Assembly (NCBI GenBank): GCA_964019655.1
Contig: CAXHTR010000008.1
Location: forward strand, 310,001-374,000
From: Perkinsela sp. pyNocScin1
Taxonomy: Eukaryota > Euglenozoa > Kinetoplastea > Prokinetoplastida > Perkinselidae
DNA: 64,000 nt
Direction of reading: 5' to 3'
Shown: in pieces, positions 37,437 to 45,442 of the stretch
Layout of the letters: every line of letters starts with the position of its first letter
How positions within the stretch are numbered: position 1 is the first letter of the stretch
The notes under the pieces: generated by a model
The model's database searches: none
What the model was told of the DNA's origin: nothing
What the model saw: only the letters and a program-made list of their open reading frames with translations
Program-made: the position numbers and the translations under genes

Positions 37437-38106
37437 ATGAGTGCTGAGCAAGACGTGTATGTGAATGACGTCGTCAGCCGCCTAATGTCCGACCACTCGA
37501 GGAAAGATTGCGACGAGTGCGGAGCTTCGAATATCGCATCATCTTCGCACTGCATCAGATGCATGCGCCCACTGCATCAGACCGATACGACATACATAGA
37601 TGACAGCACCGCTGCAATAGGGTCAACACACTTTTCCCAAATTCAGCTCTCAGTAGAAGATGTGACCATAGAGTTCCACCGCTTGCGCACACAGTACGCG
37701 ACCATTGCAGTGGTCTGTATCACCCTTCCGTACATTTTTGCCTTTTCCTTCCCTGGGCTGGTTCTTCTGACAACGGGGGTGGCTGACCGACAGAGCCCGC
37801 TTCCTCAAAGGAAAGATGAAAGTTCCCTTGTGGGATAGGCTCGGGCCTTTGAAGCGAGTTGTACCGCGAACAATGTGGCGCAACGGTTTTTTACGTGTTC
37901 ACTACTACAGTCTTTTGATAAGCTTCGCGTTTCTGGCAATACTTTTCATTCTTGAGCTTTTTGGCATCACATCCTTCCGCAAGCCGGTGAGCAAGGGCCT
38001 CTACTTCTTGAGATTTCTATTCGATTCAGTGTATTCAGGTTCCCTCTTGATGGCCATCTATCACACCCACAAGCTCGTTGGCTTAATGAATAATGTGGCT
38101 ATTTAG
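37437..38106 (+). CDS. Zn-ribbon membrane protein, apparently frameshifted
   Basis: The first frame (37437-37838) has a zinc ribbon CDECGASN...CIRCMRPL at about residues 25-43 and a transmembrane helix IAVVCITLPYIFAFSFPGL. It then enters an unrelated hydrophilic tail. The second frame (37768-38106; ATG 37816) carries two more membrane helices (YYSLLISFAFLAILFILELF and a C-terminal one). Both join smoothly at the G5 run 37775-37779: skipping one G gives GWLTDRARFLKGKM. I treat this as one gene of about 220 residues broken by one base, or two overlapping genes. Function is not recognised. Confidence 0.55.
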
Positions 38107-38184
38107 AAGATCCATGATGCTTTGAGGTAAAATAGTCTTTCATACACTTTATGGTTAGGTAATTTTGTTCACATAAGTTAGGAA

Positions 38185-39258
38185 ATGAACGACGCTTTAG
38201 CAATGCTATCGAGCCTATCGCTCTCTGAGCGGAAAGGTCGTCAGCAAAGAAGAAGCTGCACACCTGTCCTATTCGAAAGTGAAGACATGCAAAATGATAT
38301 TCTGGGTGGCTCGCGCGTCGGTGAAACACTCATGTACATATCGAAGATGATTACACAGCGCATCTTCGACACAATTGTCAATAAAATCCCAGGCTTGGGC
38401 ATCGTACAGCCGTCAGCCGAGTATCTCCGAAAGTGCTCTTCGCCAGCAAAGATGATATCACCGTCGAAAGAGAAGCCCAAGGACTATCTTGATGCCGAAG
38501 AAGCAATGCTGCAGAGCAGGACAAGAAAGCAAATTGATTCATACGCAGAAACCATTTACATCCAGCGATGCAAAGTTATGGACATGCATCGCGAGCTTGC
38601 ATTCACAAAGAGCTATCTAAGCCTGGTTTGCATGAAGGAGCGCAATGCTCGGCTGCTTGAAGAAGTTCTGCAGTCCAAGGAAACAATGTGCTCTTTGCAT
38701 CGGCTACAAGATGCGTACGATGTGTACGTTGTCACGCTCGAGCCGCCCACAGGATTCCACTGCAGCACTGCAGAGCATGGAACGACGTGCGAGTGCTACA
38801 AAGATTTCGACGACTATGCTGATTTTAGCTGCGTCAGTGAGTGCCTCGATACAGAGCTCGACAACATATCTTGCAAAGATATGACAGACCTTTCCCCACT
38901 GACGGCCATATCTATTTTTTATCTCAAGCTCGGAAGTGCCTTTGAAAGTGAGGCTGTTGAAGACGCCAAACAAGTGTTTATGGAAGGCAAAGACTTCTTA
39001 TTGAGCATCTGGGAAAAGCTTGTCATGAAGCACCTGAAGACAATGCTCCCCGTCGATCTCGTCTATATTCTCTTCTTGCTGGAAAATTTGAATGTTCTTG
39101 ACGGACACAATAGTTTTCAGAGCTTATTGACCAGTCTTATCGCGCGCATACACACAGTAAAGCTCGACATCTGCGCGCTGCAAGGCGAATGTTCACAGAA
39201 TGACTGCAGCAATGTAGAAAACGGGGAGATTTCAGTCATGGAAGATAACAAGGTCTAG
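38185..39258 (+). CDS. Protein of unknown function, helical
   Basis: 357 residues. It has a Ser-rich start, a disordered basic linker with PSKEKP (about 90-100), then a helical core with a Cys-rich stretch (FHCSTAEHGTTCECYKD, about 193-210). A long acidic and helical C-terminus follows. No enzyme motif is seen. The Cys/His spacing might bind zinc but does not match a finger I know. It lies between the Zn-ribbon gene and CDC45 on the same strand. Confidence 0.7.
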   Translation: MNDALAMLSSLSLSERKGRQQRRSCTPVLFESEDMQNDILGGSRVGETLMYISKMITQRIFDTIVNKIPGLGIVQPSAEYLRKCSSPAKMISPSKEKPKDYLDAEEAMLQSRTRKQIDSYAETIYIQRCKVMDMHRELAFTKSYLSLVCMKERNARLLEEVLQSKETMCSLHRLQDAYDVYVVTLEPPTGFHCSTAEHGTTCECYKDFDDYADFSCVSECLDTELDNISCKDMTDLSPLTAISIFYLKLGSAFESEAVEDAKQVFMEGKDFLLSIWEKLVMKHLKTMLPVDLVYILFLLENLNVLDGHNSFQSLLTSLIARIHTVKLDICALQGECSQNDCSNVENGEISVMEDNKV

Positions 39259-39339
39259 AGTAGCTGTGCAGCGGCCCTAATAAATTTAAGTTTTCACATT
39301 CTTTTATATTCTGTGCCCCTTTAAAGTTACATGAGCCTG

Positions 39340-39362
39340 TTCTGATGGTGTACTTTGTGCAG
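39340..39362 (+). promoter_or_regulatory. Trans-splice acceptor
   Basis: The tract TGTTCTGATGGTGTACTTTGTGCAG has AG at 39361-39362, 12 bases before ATG 39375. It makes the in-frame ATG at 39345 an unlikely start. Confidence 0.5.
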
Positions 39363-39374
39363 AAAGACTCTTAC

Positions 39375-41243
39375 ATGAGTGCGTATAACGCCATTCGACA
39401 TCAATACCGCGAGACCTGGCGGCCCATCCAGGTGTTCTGCTCCGCATCAGTTGACTCCTGCGCTTCATGGTGCATCCTCCAAGAGTGCTTGCAAGAAGAC
39501 CTCATTCTCTTTGAAGTTCACGTGGTAAGCATGGAGGGGGACATTCGCGAGGCATTAGAGACTCAAGAAGTGTTTGCCGGTGATACGAAAGGGCTGCAGA
39601 TAATCTTCCTGAATTGTGGCGTTACCCAAAATTTTTTCTCAGCTATTGAATCTGATCACCCAGTTACTGTCCACGTCCTCGATTCCCACGGGCCTGTGTC
39701 ACTCGAGCTGCTCGCCTCACCAAAGGCGTCAAATCTCTATATTTGGGACACAGGAAACACACAGGCAAACATAGAGCGATTCTTCACCGATATTGTCAAT
39801 AATCGAGACAGGGCGAAGTCGAAAAAGCGCCAGAGAGGCGACGCACAAGCCGTGGAGGATGCCTATATGACCGAGGAATCGATCAGCTCCGGGGAATCCT
39901 CAGACGAGGCGGTAGAAGAGAAGGGCATTCTCGAGCGATACACAACTTTATCGCTTACAGATGCCGAGAAAACTCTGTATGCGTCAATGGAGCACGCTTC
40001 AACAAGTCCCTCGACGTTTCTCTTCCAGGTCCTCACGCAGCTCCGCGTTAAAGTGAGTGATACCATCGTTTGGTATCGTGCCGTCGCTCTGACGGCCTTT
40101 CATTTTGATAATCTGCTCCATTCAGCTGACTACGCGGAGAGCATAGCGAAGTTGTACGCAGTCGTCGGCGTCAATCATCAGCACAAGGCCAGATACCGCA
40201 CTGTCAATGCGCCAGACAACCTTAATCCGGACGCATCTGACCGTGGCCTCGTGGGATCATACCACACCGTGCGGATCGAAACGAACTTAGACACCCCATT
40301 GATTTTGCTTCACCACTGGACGCTGTGGGACGCGCTTCGGCACTCCCCGTTCGTCGCAGAGCGCCTCAAGCTCTTTGAAGGCAAAAGTGTCAGCCAGCAG
40401 CGAATTCTCGATGTCTTTGCCCACCTCGGCATCACACAGAAGGAGTCCATCGCTCGCTGGACCGAGCTGCAAGCCGTGCGGCGAGAAGAAATTCAACGGC
40501 TTCTTCTCACCGAAAACATCATCAATAGTGAGCCATTGATAGCATCGTTTCGCTCTATATCCAAGCGGCATGGGTACGGTTTCATTTGTGGCTCTACGGA
40601 CATGGTCCGCCTGATGCAGTGTGTGCTATCGAGGAGCGAAAGTGGCGATCGAAAGGATCATATCGAGAAAACCACCGCACCGAATTCACACCGCGCACGC
40701 TTTTTCAGCGCAGTTGAGGCACTTCAATCCGCGTCCATGTCTCTCATAGCGCAGGAAATGGGGCTGTGCTGCCGATTTTATGCCGAAATCGTCGAGACTG
40801 CGGCGGGCATCCACCAGAAATCGCTCATCAAGAGCACAAAGACCTTTGCGTACGTCCTCTTGCAGGATGAAGATTTCCCTGAGTACTATCTTCATCCCTC
40901 GACGCTCAACATATTGGCGCAGTACGTCGTGCACCTTCCGAGAAGTCGCAAGCCGACCAAAAACCGGGACCAGATCTTTTTCGTTGGGGCCCTTGATCGG
41001 CAAAACGACAGTTTTATCGTCCTCGGCCTTCGTGTTGTTAAATCCGAGCGTAGCGACTCTTCAAAGGATAGGATGCGCGGCATCGCCCCTCTGTTCCAGA
41101 AGCTCGCGACTGACTACCCAGAAGTCGTTACCTACGCAGGGGTAGACAAGGACTGGATTAGCATCAAGCGAGAGCATTGCTTGCACATCCTGGATGCGAT
41201 ACATATTCACCTTCGCGGCATTTCGTCTGCACCAAAACGTTAA
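39375..41243 (+). CDS. CDC45: CDC45 replication initiation factor
   Basis: 622 residues from ATG 39375. The N-terminus shows VFCSASVDSCASWCIL, the degenerate DHH-phosphoesterase start of CDC45. An acidic insert (about 160-195) follows, then YHTVRIETNLDTPLILLHHWTLWDALRHSPFVAERL. The C-terminal part has RGIAPLFQKLA. CDC45 joins MCM2-7 and GINS in the CMG helicase. It lacks the metal ligands of active DHH enzymes, as is normal for the family. Confidence 0.87.
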   Translation: MSAYNAIRHQYRETWRPIQVFCSASVDSCASWCILQECLQEDLILFEVHVVSMEGDIREALETQEVFAGDTKGLQIIFLNCGVTQNFFSAIESDHPVTVHVLDSHGPVSLELLASPKASNLYIWDTGNTQANIERFFTDIVNNRDRAKSKKRQRGDAQAVEDAYMTEESISSGESSDEAVEEKGILERYTTLSLTDAEKTLYASMEHASTSPSTFLFQVLTQLRVKVSDTIVWYRAVALTAFHFDNLLHSADYAESIAKLYAVVGVNHQHKARYRTVNAPDNLNPDASDRGLVGSYHTVRIETNLDTPLILLHHWTLWDALRHSPFVAERLKLFEGKSVSQQRILDVFAHLGITQKESIARWTELQAVRREEIQRLLLTENIINSEPLIASFRSISKRHGYGFICGSTDMVRLMQCVLSRSESGDRKDHIEKTTAPNSHRARFFSAVEALQSASMSLIAQEMGLCCRFYAEIVETAAGIHQKSLIKSTKTFAYVLLQDEDFPEYYLHPSTLNILAQYVVHLPRSRKPTKNRDQIFFVGALDRQNDSFIVLGLRVVKSERSDSSKDRMRGIAPLFQKLATDYPEVVTYAGVDKDWISIKREHCLHILDAIHIHLRGISSAPKR

Positions 41244-41330
41244 TATCATTGCGTTTGTTCTTAATGAACCTTAATATTAAAAAAAAGAAGCTAAAAATTC
41301 TTTTCGAAATGTTGTGCCTTTAATTTCAAA

Positions 41331-42182
41331 ATGCACCCCCAACAGTTGCTGCACAAGGCTATTCATAGCGACAACCTTCTATCTTTCCAAGAGTTTTCTG
41401 AATTTTATCTCTGCCGCTATCGCGACACCATGCAGCAGGCGTACGGGACGCTCACGGGCATCGAAGCTTCAGAGCGCCTTCAGAGTGAAAGCCAGGGCAG
41501 CTACACAAGCGAAAGGCTGAAGCGGGACTATGCGTCACTGCAGCTTGCCCACCCAGCGGCCGTGCTGCTGCCGCACAAAGACATTGGCAGCGACATACGA
41601 CTCGCGCTGCTTTTGCACCGGTTTGCGCACCTATCCCGCAGCTGTATCAATGAGGCCCTCCTTGACGTTGATACAAAGAAAAGCAGTCCTTGGGACTCGT
41701 GCACTCGCACCGCACTGACATTGCGAAATTTCGTGCTCGAGCGCACCCGTAGTCTCGTCACCGTCGCGCAGACAGACGATGGGGCTATCGTTGTGAGCCT
41801 CAATCTCACACCGCAGCAAAGGCGGTGGTTCCACCGCTTCTGGCAAACTGCGCTGCTGAGTGGCGTTTTCGCAAGGGGGAAGCCAAGGCCCACCGCATTG
41901 ATGTTCGTCATGCTGACTGTGCTTTGGGTTCTACGCCAATCAGTTACCCTTTTCGCAAGGCGCTACGTGCGTCAGGCTAATGTAGTGGAGAGAAGCGAGC
42001 CGACAGAACCAGTAGATACAGACGCTGCATGTGTTGAGGAGATTGACGAGAATGCCGAAGAGGCACCGAACGATTCTATTGTGGCGCGCTTTGTCTACCC
42101 CCTCGCCGATTTTGTCCTGCGTGTCATCGCTGTCCTAAGGCTTTTCGTCGTATCGCTCAGCCCGCAATGGTCCCAAGTGTAG
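41331..42182 (+). CDS. Membrane protein of unknown function
   Basis: 283 residues. The N-terminal 180 residues are soluble and helical (LLSFQEFSEFYLCRYRDTM). Two membrane helices lie at about 188-208 (ALMFVMLTVLWVLRQSVTLF) and 256-276 (FVLRVIAVLRLFVVSL), with an acidic loop between them. I do not recognise it. Confidence 0.7.
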   Translation: MHPQQLLHKAIHSDNLLSFQEFSEFYLCRYRDTMQQAYGTLTGIEASERLQSESQGSYTSERLKRDYASLQLAHPAAVLLPHKDIGSDIRLALLLHRFAHLSRSCINEALLDVDTKKSSPWDSCTRTALTLRNFVLERTRSLVTVAQTDDGAIVVSLNLTPQQRRWFHRFWQTALLSGVFARGKPRPTALMFVMLTVLWVLRQSVTLFARRYVRQANVVERSEPTEPVDTDAACVEEIDENAEEAPNDSIVARFVYPLADFVLRVIAVLRLFVVSLSPQWSQV

Positions 42183-42285
42183 CGCAAGTACACACTCCGT
42201 CAGCGAAACATCAAGAAGTATACTGAGCCAGTGCCATGCACTGATTATCGCCGAACTTTTCACACTGTCCTCTTCTATTAACACT

Positions 42286-42304
42286 TTTTCAATCAAAATG
42301 TCAG
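42286..42304 (+). promoter_or_regulatory. Trans-splice acceptor
   Basis: CTTTTTCAATCAAAATGTCAG has AG at 42303-42304, eight bases before ATG 42313. Confidence 0.5.
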
Positions 42305-42312
42305 AGTGAGCG

Positions 42313-43143
42313 ATGCTTCGCTTTCCCAATACCATCGCTAAGCGCAATGCTTGCCAAAAGCGCTCTGTACATCTCCCTTCCATCCTCGACCGAAGGCGCA
42401 CTTCGAATCCCCTGGACGCGCAGGCACAAGGAGCTGTGAACGAGCGTGAATCAGGGCAGTCACCGAGACCGAGCGTGTTCCGACGGGCATACGGCGCCCT
42501 TGCCCTTCGCATTCAGCAGCGAAGGGCAAACAAGAGGTCCTGGGCTCCCGGCGAGCGGGTATCCTACATCAAGGACTGCATGTGCGTAATGGTTATGGTG
42601 GGAGGCCTCGCCCTGTACGTGGTGGATATGGAAAAAAACCTCAAAGCGCAGGCTCTCGAGAAAGAAACCGAGCGGATGCGAGAAGATATTCTCGCCACAC
42701 TTACACCGGGAAGCGGTGAGCGCATTCCTTGGCCGCTTCTTCACCGGCAGATTACGCAGATGCGCGAAGGGAAGCAGAACATTGAGCTCCTGCACTCGCT
42801 CTACCAGCACTGCAAGGTGTACTACCCAGACGACTGGCTGTTGCTCGTCGAGATCGGGCACATTCTGAAGGAAAATACCAACCAAAGCCTCATCAGCCGC
42901 GCAAAAATTAAGGATCCGACCGGCTTCCGGCACGAGATTCTCCGCCACTTGATCTTCCTGAAGCACGGAAAAGTTCCAAACATTCTCGAAAATCTGGGCG
43001 ATGCTGGCGGCTCAGAGGTCACAGGCTTCAGCGAGTGCCTGGACCCGGAGCAGCGAATCCCAGACGAAGCCAAGCCAATCTTGAGCGAAATGATTGCGGA
43101 GGTGGAGCGGTCAGTGAGGCACAGAGATGGCTTTTTTGTTTGA
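42313..43143 (+). CDS. Predicted mitochondrial membrane protein, function unknown
   Basis: 276 residues. The N-terminus (MLRFPNTIAKRNACQKRSVH) is basic and acid-poor, as in a mitochondrial presequence. A single membrane helix lies at about 86-104 (CMCVMVMVGGLALYVVDM), followed by a coiled helix and a soluble domain with YYPDDWLLLVEIGHILKE. The topology suggests an inner-membrane protein. A UGUACAUA element lies 49 bases past the stop. No family assigned. Confidence 0.7.
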   Translation: MLRFPNTIAKRNACQKRSVHLPSILDRRRTSNPLDAQAQGAVNERESGQSPRPSVFRRAYGALALRIQQRRANKRSWAPGERVSYIKDCMCVMVMVGGLALYVVDMEKNLKAQALEKETERMREDILATLTPGSGERIPWPLLHRQITQMREGKQNIELLHSLYQHCKVYYPDDWLLLVEIGHILKENTNQSLISRAKIKDPTGFRHEILRHLIFLKHGKVPNILENLGDAGGSEVTGFSECLDPEQRIPDEAKPILSEMIAEVERSVRHRDGFFV

Positions 43144-43191
43144 GTCATGAGCTTGTATGAAAACGAAGGGGTCCCTTCGCACATCGTTCCA

Positions 43192-43199
43192 TGTACATA
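43192..43199 (+). promoter_or_regulatory. UGUANAUA element (PUF-type site)
   Basis: TGTACATA, 49 bases after the stop of the gene ending at 43143, on its sense strand. It matches the motif predicted for the Pumilio protein at 27785-29752. Confidence 0.45.
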
Positions 43200-43327
43200 C
43201 GACCAAATACTCAGTGGTGCTGTTAATCTCATTCATGCACAGAAGATATTTTTGGGTGAGTAATTGAGTAACTTTTGCTTTCTTATCTTTTTCGACGTGT
43301 GCCTCCGAGCATATTTTACCGCACATT

Positions 43328-43345
43328 AATTTTTTTCTTCGGCAG
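43328..43345 (+). promoter_or_regulatory. Trans-splice acceptor of NAR1
   Basis: AATTTTTTTCTTCGGCAG with AG at 43344-43345, three bases before ATG 43349. Confidence 0.7.
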
Positions 43346-43348
43346 GGA

Positions 43349-45073
43349 ATGTCATCCACCGTCCGGCTCGACAGCACGTCCGACTTCATTCAGGCCAGTG
43401 AGGCGTGCATCATTCAGCTGGAGCAGCCAAAGCCCACGACCCCGCCGCCTCGCGACGAAGCGATCCGAATCCACTCGAAGCCAACGTCGTCACTTCCGGG
43501 CCAGACTGCGGGCGGGCCGCCGGCCTCCTCCAAAGTGCAGATAGCCCTCGCAGACTGCCTCGCATGCAGCGGCTGCGTGACATCAGCAGAGGAAGTCCTG
43601 ATCGAGCAGCACGGCACGGAAAACTTAAAGAAAGTGATTGAGGACATCACAGGCAGCTTGGCCGATGGGGACCGCAAAGTCCTCGTCGCTTCCGTCGCTC
43701 CACAGGTCATCGCAGACATGTGTGTCTTCTACGAGGACCCGGACGTCATGCGCACATTCACGCGGATATTCACGTTCTTGACAGAGCACGCCGGCTTTCA
43801 GTACGTGCTCTCCACCGAAAGTGCCGAAGACCTGTCTGCCTACGCCGTGTCCGCCGAGTACCTCGAGCGGACGACTTCCTCCAGCGCTGGGCCGCTGCCG
43901 CTGCTCACCTCCGCGTGCCCCGGTTTCACTTGCTACATGGAGAAGCAGCACCCATCGCTCATGCCGTTCCTCTCCTCTGTCATGTCCCAGCAGTCGATAT
44001 TCGGCGTCCTTGTCCAGAAGCTCTTCGCCGAGGCCTCGAGCGAGGGCGATCAGCCCTTCTTTCATCTGTCGATCCAGCCGTGCTTCGATCGAAAGCTCGA
44101 GGCCTCACGGAAAGAGAACGCCATCGGGACACATTTTGTGCTCTCTGCGCTCGAACTTGGGCAGTGGATGGAAGCTGTCGGGCACATCGAACGTTTCGGC
44201 GCGCAATCACCGACTGCCGATCTTTCGGAGAGCGAGCTGTTTTGCGACACACTTGCCGCCATGCGCAGCTCGCTTGAGCAGCGGCCAAAGCGACCAGCGT
44301 GGATCCGGCTTCTCATGGATGTTCCACACCCGGTGCTGGATGCTGCGTCGCCCCATGGGGACAGGCGCATCGGTGAGGCAGGGAAGAGCGAGACGGATCA
44401 AGCGTTTGCGGTGCTCCACCGCGTCGGGCCCACCTCGATGGAGGGAAGCGGCGCATTCCATGCGTCTGTCCTACTCATGAAGTGGCTGGCGGCGCGAAGG
44501 TTCGAGCGAGCACCGCCGGTTTTGCGCTATCGCACGCGGCGCAACCAGAACCACCAGGAGGTGTACGTCGAGGCGAATGCAGACGCGGGTGAAAGCACAG
44601 AGCCTGCGCCATTCGTGACCATCATGTACGGGTTTCAGCACATCCAAAACCTTACACGGAGTTTGCGAAAGCTACATGGGAATGGGCGCACACAGCCCAC
44701 CAGCTCTGCGCAGCCATACTCGGACTTCGTCGAGGTCATGGCATGCCCCGGGGGCTGCCTCAACGGCAGCGCGCAAAAGCGGAAGGACCTCGCACTCATG
44801 GAGAGCCAGCCCTACCTCCAGCGCGTCAAGGAGCGGTACACCGAATGGAAGGAGGTCTCACAGCAGTGCGGGCCTGCCGGCAGCCCGATGCGCACAGTCC
44901 GTTTCTCACTGCAAGCGATACTCGACAGTTTCGTGACTGTGGACCAGTCTCAATCGAAGCGGGCACCGACGGCATGCTTTGCTCCTTTTATGGCGCGATG
45001 GGCGCAAAAGGGCGAACAGCGAATGGCAGACGAGAAGCCAAAGTTCCTGACAACAGCGGATATTGTCTGGTAA
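43349..45073 (+). CDS. NAR1: NAR1/NARFL (CIAO3), cytosolic iron-sulfur assembly factor
   Basis: 574 residues. Cys20 with the CLACSGC motif (about 71-77) would hold the N-terminal 4Fe-4S cluster. The iron-hydrogenase-like core has SVAPQVIADM, TSACPGFTCYMEKQHPSLMP and VMACPGGCLNG, giving the four H-cluster-type cysteines. It is a member of the Nar1 family, not a hydrogenase, because it lacks the extra ferredoxin domains and matches in length (491 in yeast, longer here by loops). It passes Fe-S clusters to the CIA targeting complex. A UGUAAAUA element lies five bases after the stop. Confidence 0.92.
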   Translation: MSSTVRLDSTSDFIQASEACIIQLEQPKPTTPPPRDEAIRIHSKPTSSLPGQTAGGPPASSKVQIALADCLACSGCVTSAEEVLIEQHGTENLKKVIEDITGSLADGDRKVLVASVAPQVIADMCVFYEDPDVMRTFTRIFTFLTEHAGFQYVLSTESAEDLSAYAVSAEYLERTTSSSAGPLPLLTSACPGFTCYMEKQHPSLMPFLSSVMSQQSIFGVLVQKLFAEASSEGDQPFFHLSIQPCFDRKLEASRKENAIGTHFVLSALELGQWMEAVGHIERFGAQSPTADLSESELFCDTLAAMRSSLEQRPKRPAWIRLLMDVPHPVLDAASPHGDRRIGEAGKSETDQAFAVLHRVGPTSMEGSGAFHASVLLMKWLAARRFERAPPVLRYRTRRNQNHQEVYVEANADAGESTEPAPFVTIMYGFQHIQNLTRSLRKLHGNGRTQPTSSAQPYSDFVEVMACPGGCLNGSAQKRKDLALMESQPYLQRVKERYTEWKEVSQQCGPAGSPMRTVRFSLQAILDSFVTVDQSQSKRAPTACFAPFMARWAQKGEQRMADEKPKFLTTADIVW

Positions 45074-45078
45074 GCGAA

Positions 45079-45086
45079 TGTAAATA
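45079..45086 (+). promoter_or_regulatory. UGUANAUA element 3' of NAR1
   Basis: TGTAAATA, five bases past the NAR1 stop on its sense strand. Confidence 0.45.
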
Positions 45087-45423
45087 CCCGTGCACGTGGG
45101 CTTTAATCCTTTCGGTATTCTCATTTTGTATGACATTTTCTGGTACATTTACGGCGAATACAATGCTACATTTATTTTTCATGCGTATGCGGCTGATCAG
45201 ATCAACAGTTCCACAGATATGCCATACGCTTTGTTGTGATATGAGACGACGATGGATAAGTGGAGATAAGCCGCGATGTGATCGAGCGTGCAGGATAGAT
45301 GGCCCACATAGTGGTGCACAGATCTCGCTGAGGGTTGCACATAAGTGAACTGACCAAAGCTTCAACAAAGAGCGTAAACGTAAAATGGAAGAAATCTGAA
45401 ACATTCCAATATGCATGCAATAG

Positions 45424-45431
45424 TATTTACA
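45424..45431 (-). promoter_or_regulatory. UGUANAUA element 3' of XPC
   Basis: TATTTACA on the + strand reads TGTAAATA on the - strand, 11 bases past the XPC stop. Confidence 0.45.
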
Positions 45432-45442
45432 TGTGGCCCGGC

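Larger units (their letters stand above)
45074..45442 (+). other. Convergent spacer with a PUF-type element at each end
   Basis: 369 bases between the stops of NAR1 (+) and XPC (-). I see no gene. TGTAAATA occurs on the + strand at 45079-45086 and on the - strand at 45431-45424, each close after the stop of the gene on that strand. Confidence 0.55.

Noticed and set aside
43821-44480. Long open frame of 219 codons in NAR1
   Set aside because: It overlaps NAR1 in another frame and is Arg/Ser-rich from GC-rich codons; NAR1 motifs are in the other frame.
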